Of a stretch of DNA of 64,000 bases, positions 63,674 to 64,000 are shown in pieces (position 1 is the first letter of the stretch; the number at the start of each line of letters is the position of its first letter). The stretch is from the NCBI RefSeq assembly GCF_011516755.1, contig NZ_WOSY01000001.1:186001-250000 (forward strand), in the 5' to 3' direction. The notes beneath the pieces were generated by a model. The model was not told the DNA's origin and searched no databases. It saw only the letters and a list, made by a program, of their open reading frames with translations. Position numbers and translations under genes: made by a program. Source of the stretch: Acetobacter conturbans (GTDB taxonomy: Bacteria > Pseudomonadota > Alphaproteobacteria > Acetobacterales > Acetobacteraceae).

Positions 63674-64000
63674 TCAGGCGGCGAGATCGAAGGCGCCCTT
63701 GAAATACAGCAGCGGGAGCGTGGACTCTTCCGTGTGCATGGTGACGCTCACGGGGCGGGCGAGAAAGATCTCGTGCGTGCCGCCACGCAGGGTTTCCACG
63801 ACTTCGACCCCGATCTGGACAAGCGCATCACGCACAAAGAACAGACCATCCTCATGCCATTCGCATTTTTCCTCGAAGGATTTTCCATCAGCTTTGCCCG
63901 CGAAATGAAAAGCGAGGTCCTGCTGCGTGCTATTGAGAATGCTCAGGCCAAAACGACCGGTTGCCTCAATGGCGCTACAGGTTGCGCTTTTGTTGTGCAG
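63674..64000 (-). CDS. Flavin reductase-like protein, cut by right edge
   Basis: The frame is open from the window end to a TGA at 63676-63674; 108 codons are visible and the N-terminus is missing. IEATGRFGLSILNSTQQDLA, then KSFEEKCEWHEDG and LRGGTHEIFLARPVS, followed by LPLLYFKGAF near the end, are characteristic of the FMN-binding split-barrel flavin reductases. These supply reduced flavin to two-component monooxygenases. It appears to head the operon with the amidase, so a monooxygenase may lie just outside the window. Confidence 0.8.
   Translation of the reverse strand: MHNKSATCSAIEATGRFGLSILNSTQQDLAFHFAGKADGKSFEEKCEWHEDGLFFVRDALVQIGVEVVETLRGGTHEIFLARPVSVTMHTEESTLPLLYFKGAFDLAA

Overview
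The window looks like chromosomal DNA of an acetic acid bacterium (Acetobacteraceae, Alphaproteobacteria). The main pointer is a bacterial pyruvate decarboxylase, a rare enzyme outside Zymomonas and acetic acid bacteria. It sits beside an L-lactate oxidation operon and a class I aldolase. Supporting signs are an OprB-type carbohydrate porin, a remnant of an IS5/IS1031-type element, and moderately high GC. The species cannot be fixed from sequence alone. I see no rRNA, tRNA or CRISPR.

Layout. (1) 1-11250, minus strand: a glycoside-use locus. It encodes a TonB-dependent receptor, a GPH-type sugar symporter, a GH3 beta-glucosidase, a GH63-like glycosidase and a GH106-like (alpha-L-rhamnosidase-like) enzyme that runs off the left edge. 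None of the three hydrolases shows a signal peptide, so the oligosaccharide is probably imported intact and cut in the cytoplasm. (2) 11879-23231: mostly housekeeping genes (rpsB-tsf-recO, dnaE, a YedK-type SRAP protein) mixed with a 2-keto-4-pentenoate hydratase-like gene, a Rieske oxygenase, a FlaG-like small protein and an unknown lipoprotein. (3) 23351-30986, minus strand: lutABC, pdc, class I fba and an asparagine-permease-like gene. Lactate to pyruvate to acetaldehyde fits the metabolism of these bacteria. (4) 31641-34200: a radical-SAM/DUF4130 pair of suspected DNA-repair genes and a Zur-type regulator.

(5) 34359-46540: a choline/glycine-betaine region. choW-choV-choX (uptake) is divergent from a betI-betB gene that is one continuous reading frame, so the repressor and betaine-aldehyde dehydrogenase appear fused. 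betA follows, then an overlapping acetyltransferase-nitrilase pair, glyA, a ketosteroid-isomerase-related protein and a GlxA/GbdR-like AraC regulator. Two related inverted repeats lie between choW and betI-betB and may be BetI operators. (6) 46541-55060: a sparse accessory stretch with a 1.3-kb gap lacking a clear gene, a haloacid-dehalogenase-type protein, a secreted small protein, a Tat-exported FAD oxidoreductase, CsaA, a decayed insertion sequence with intact ends and target duplication, and an MFS transporter. (7) 55061-58485: porin, ketopantoate-reductase-like and class II aldolase genes. (8) 58885-64000, minus strand: MarR regulator, NAD-malic enzyme, two NTF2-like proteins, an amidase and a flavin reductase cut by the right edge.

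The strongest unusual observations are the BetI-BetB fusion with its operators, the GNAT/nitrilase/isomerase/GlxA group beside it, the all-cytoplasmic glycosidase locus, and a 33-bp identical patch shared by two loci 18 kb apart.
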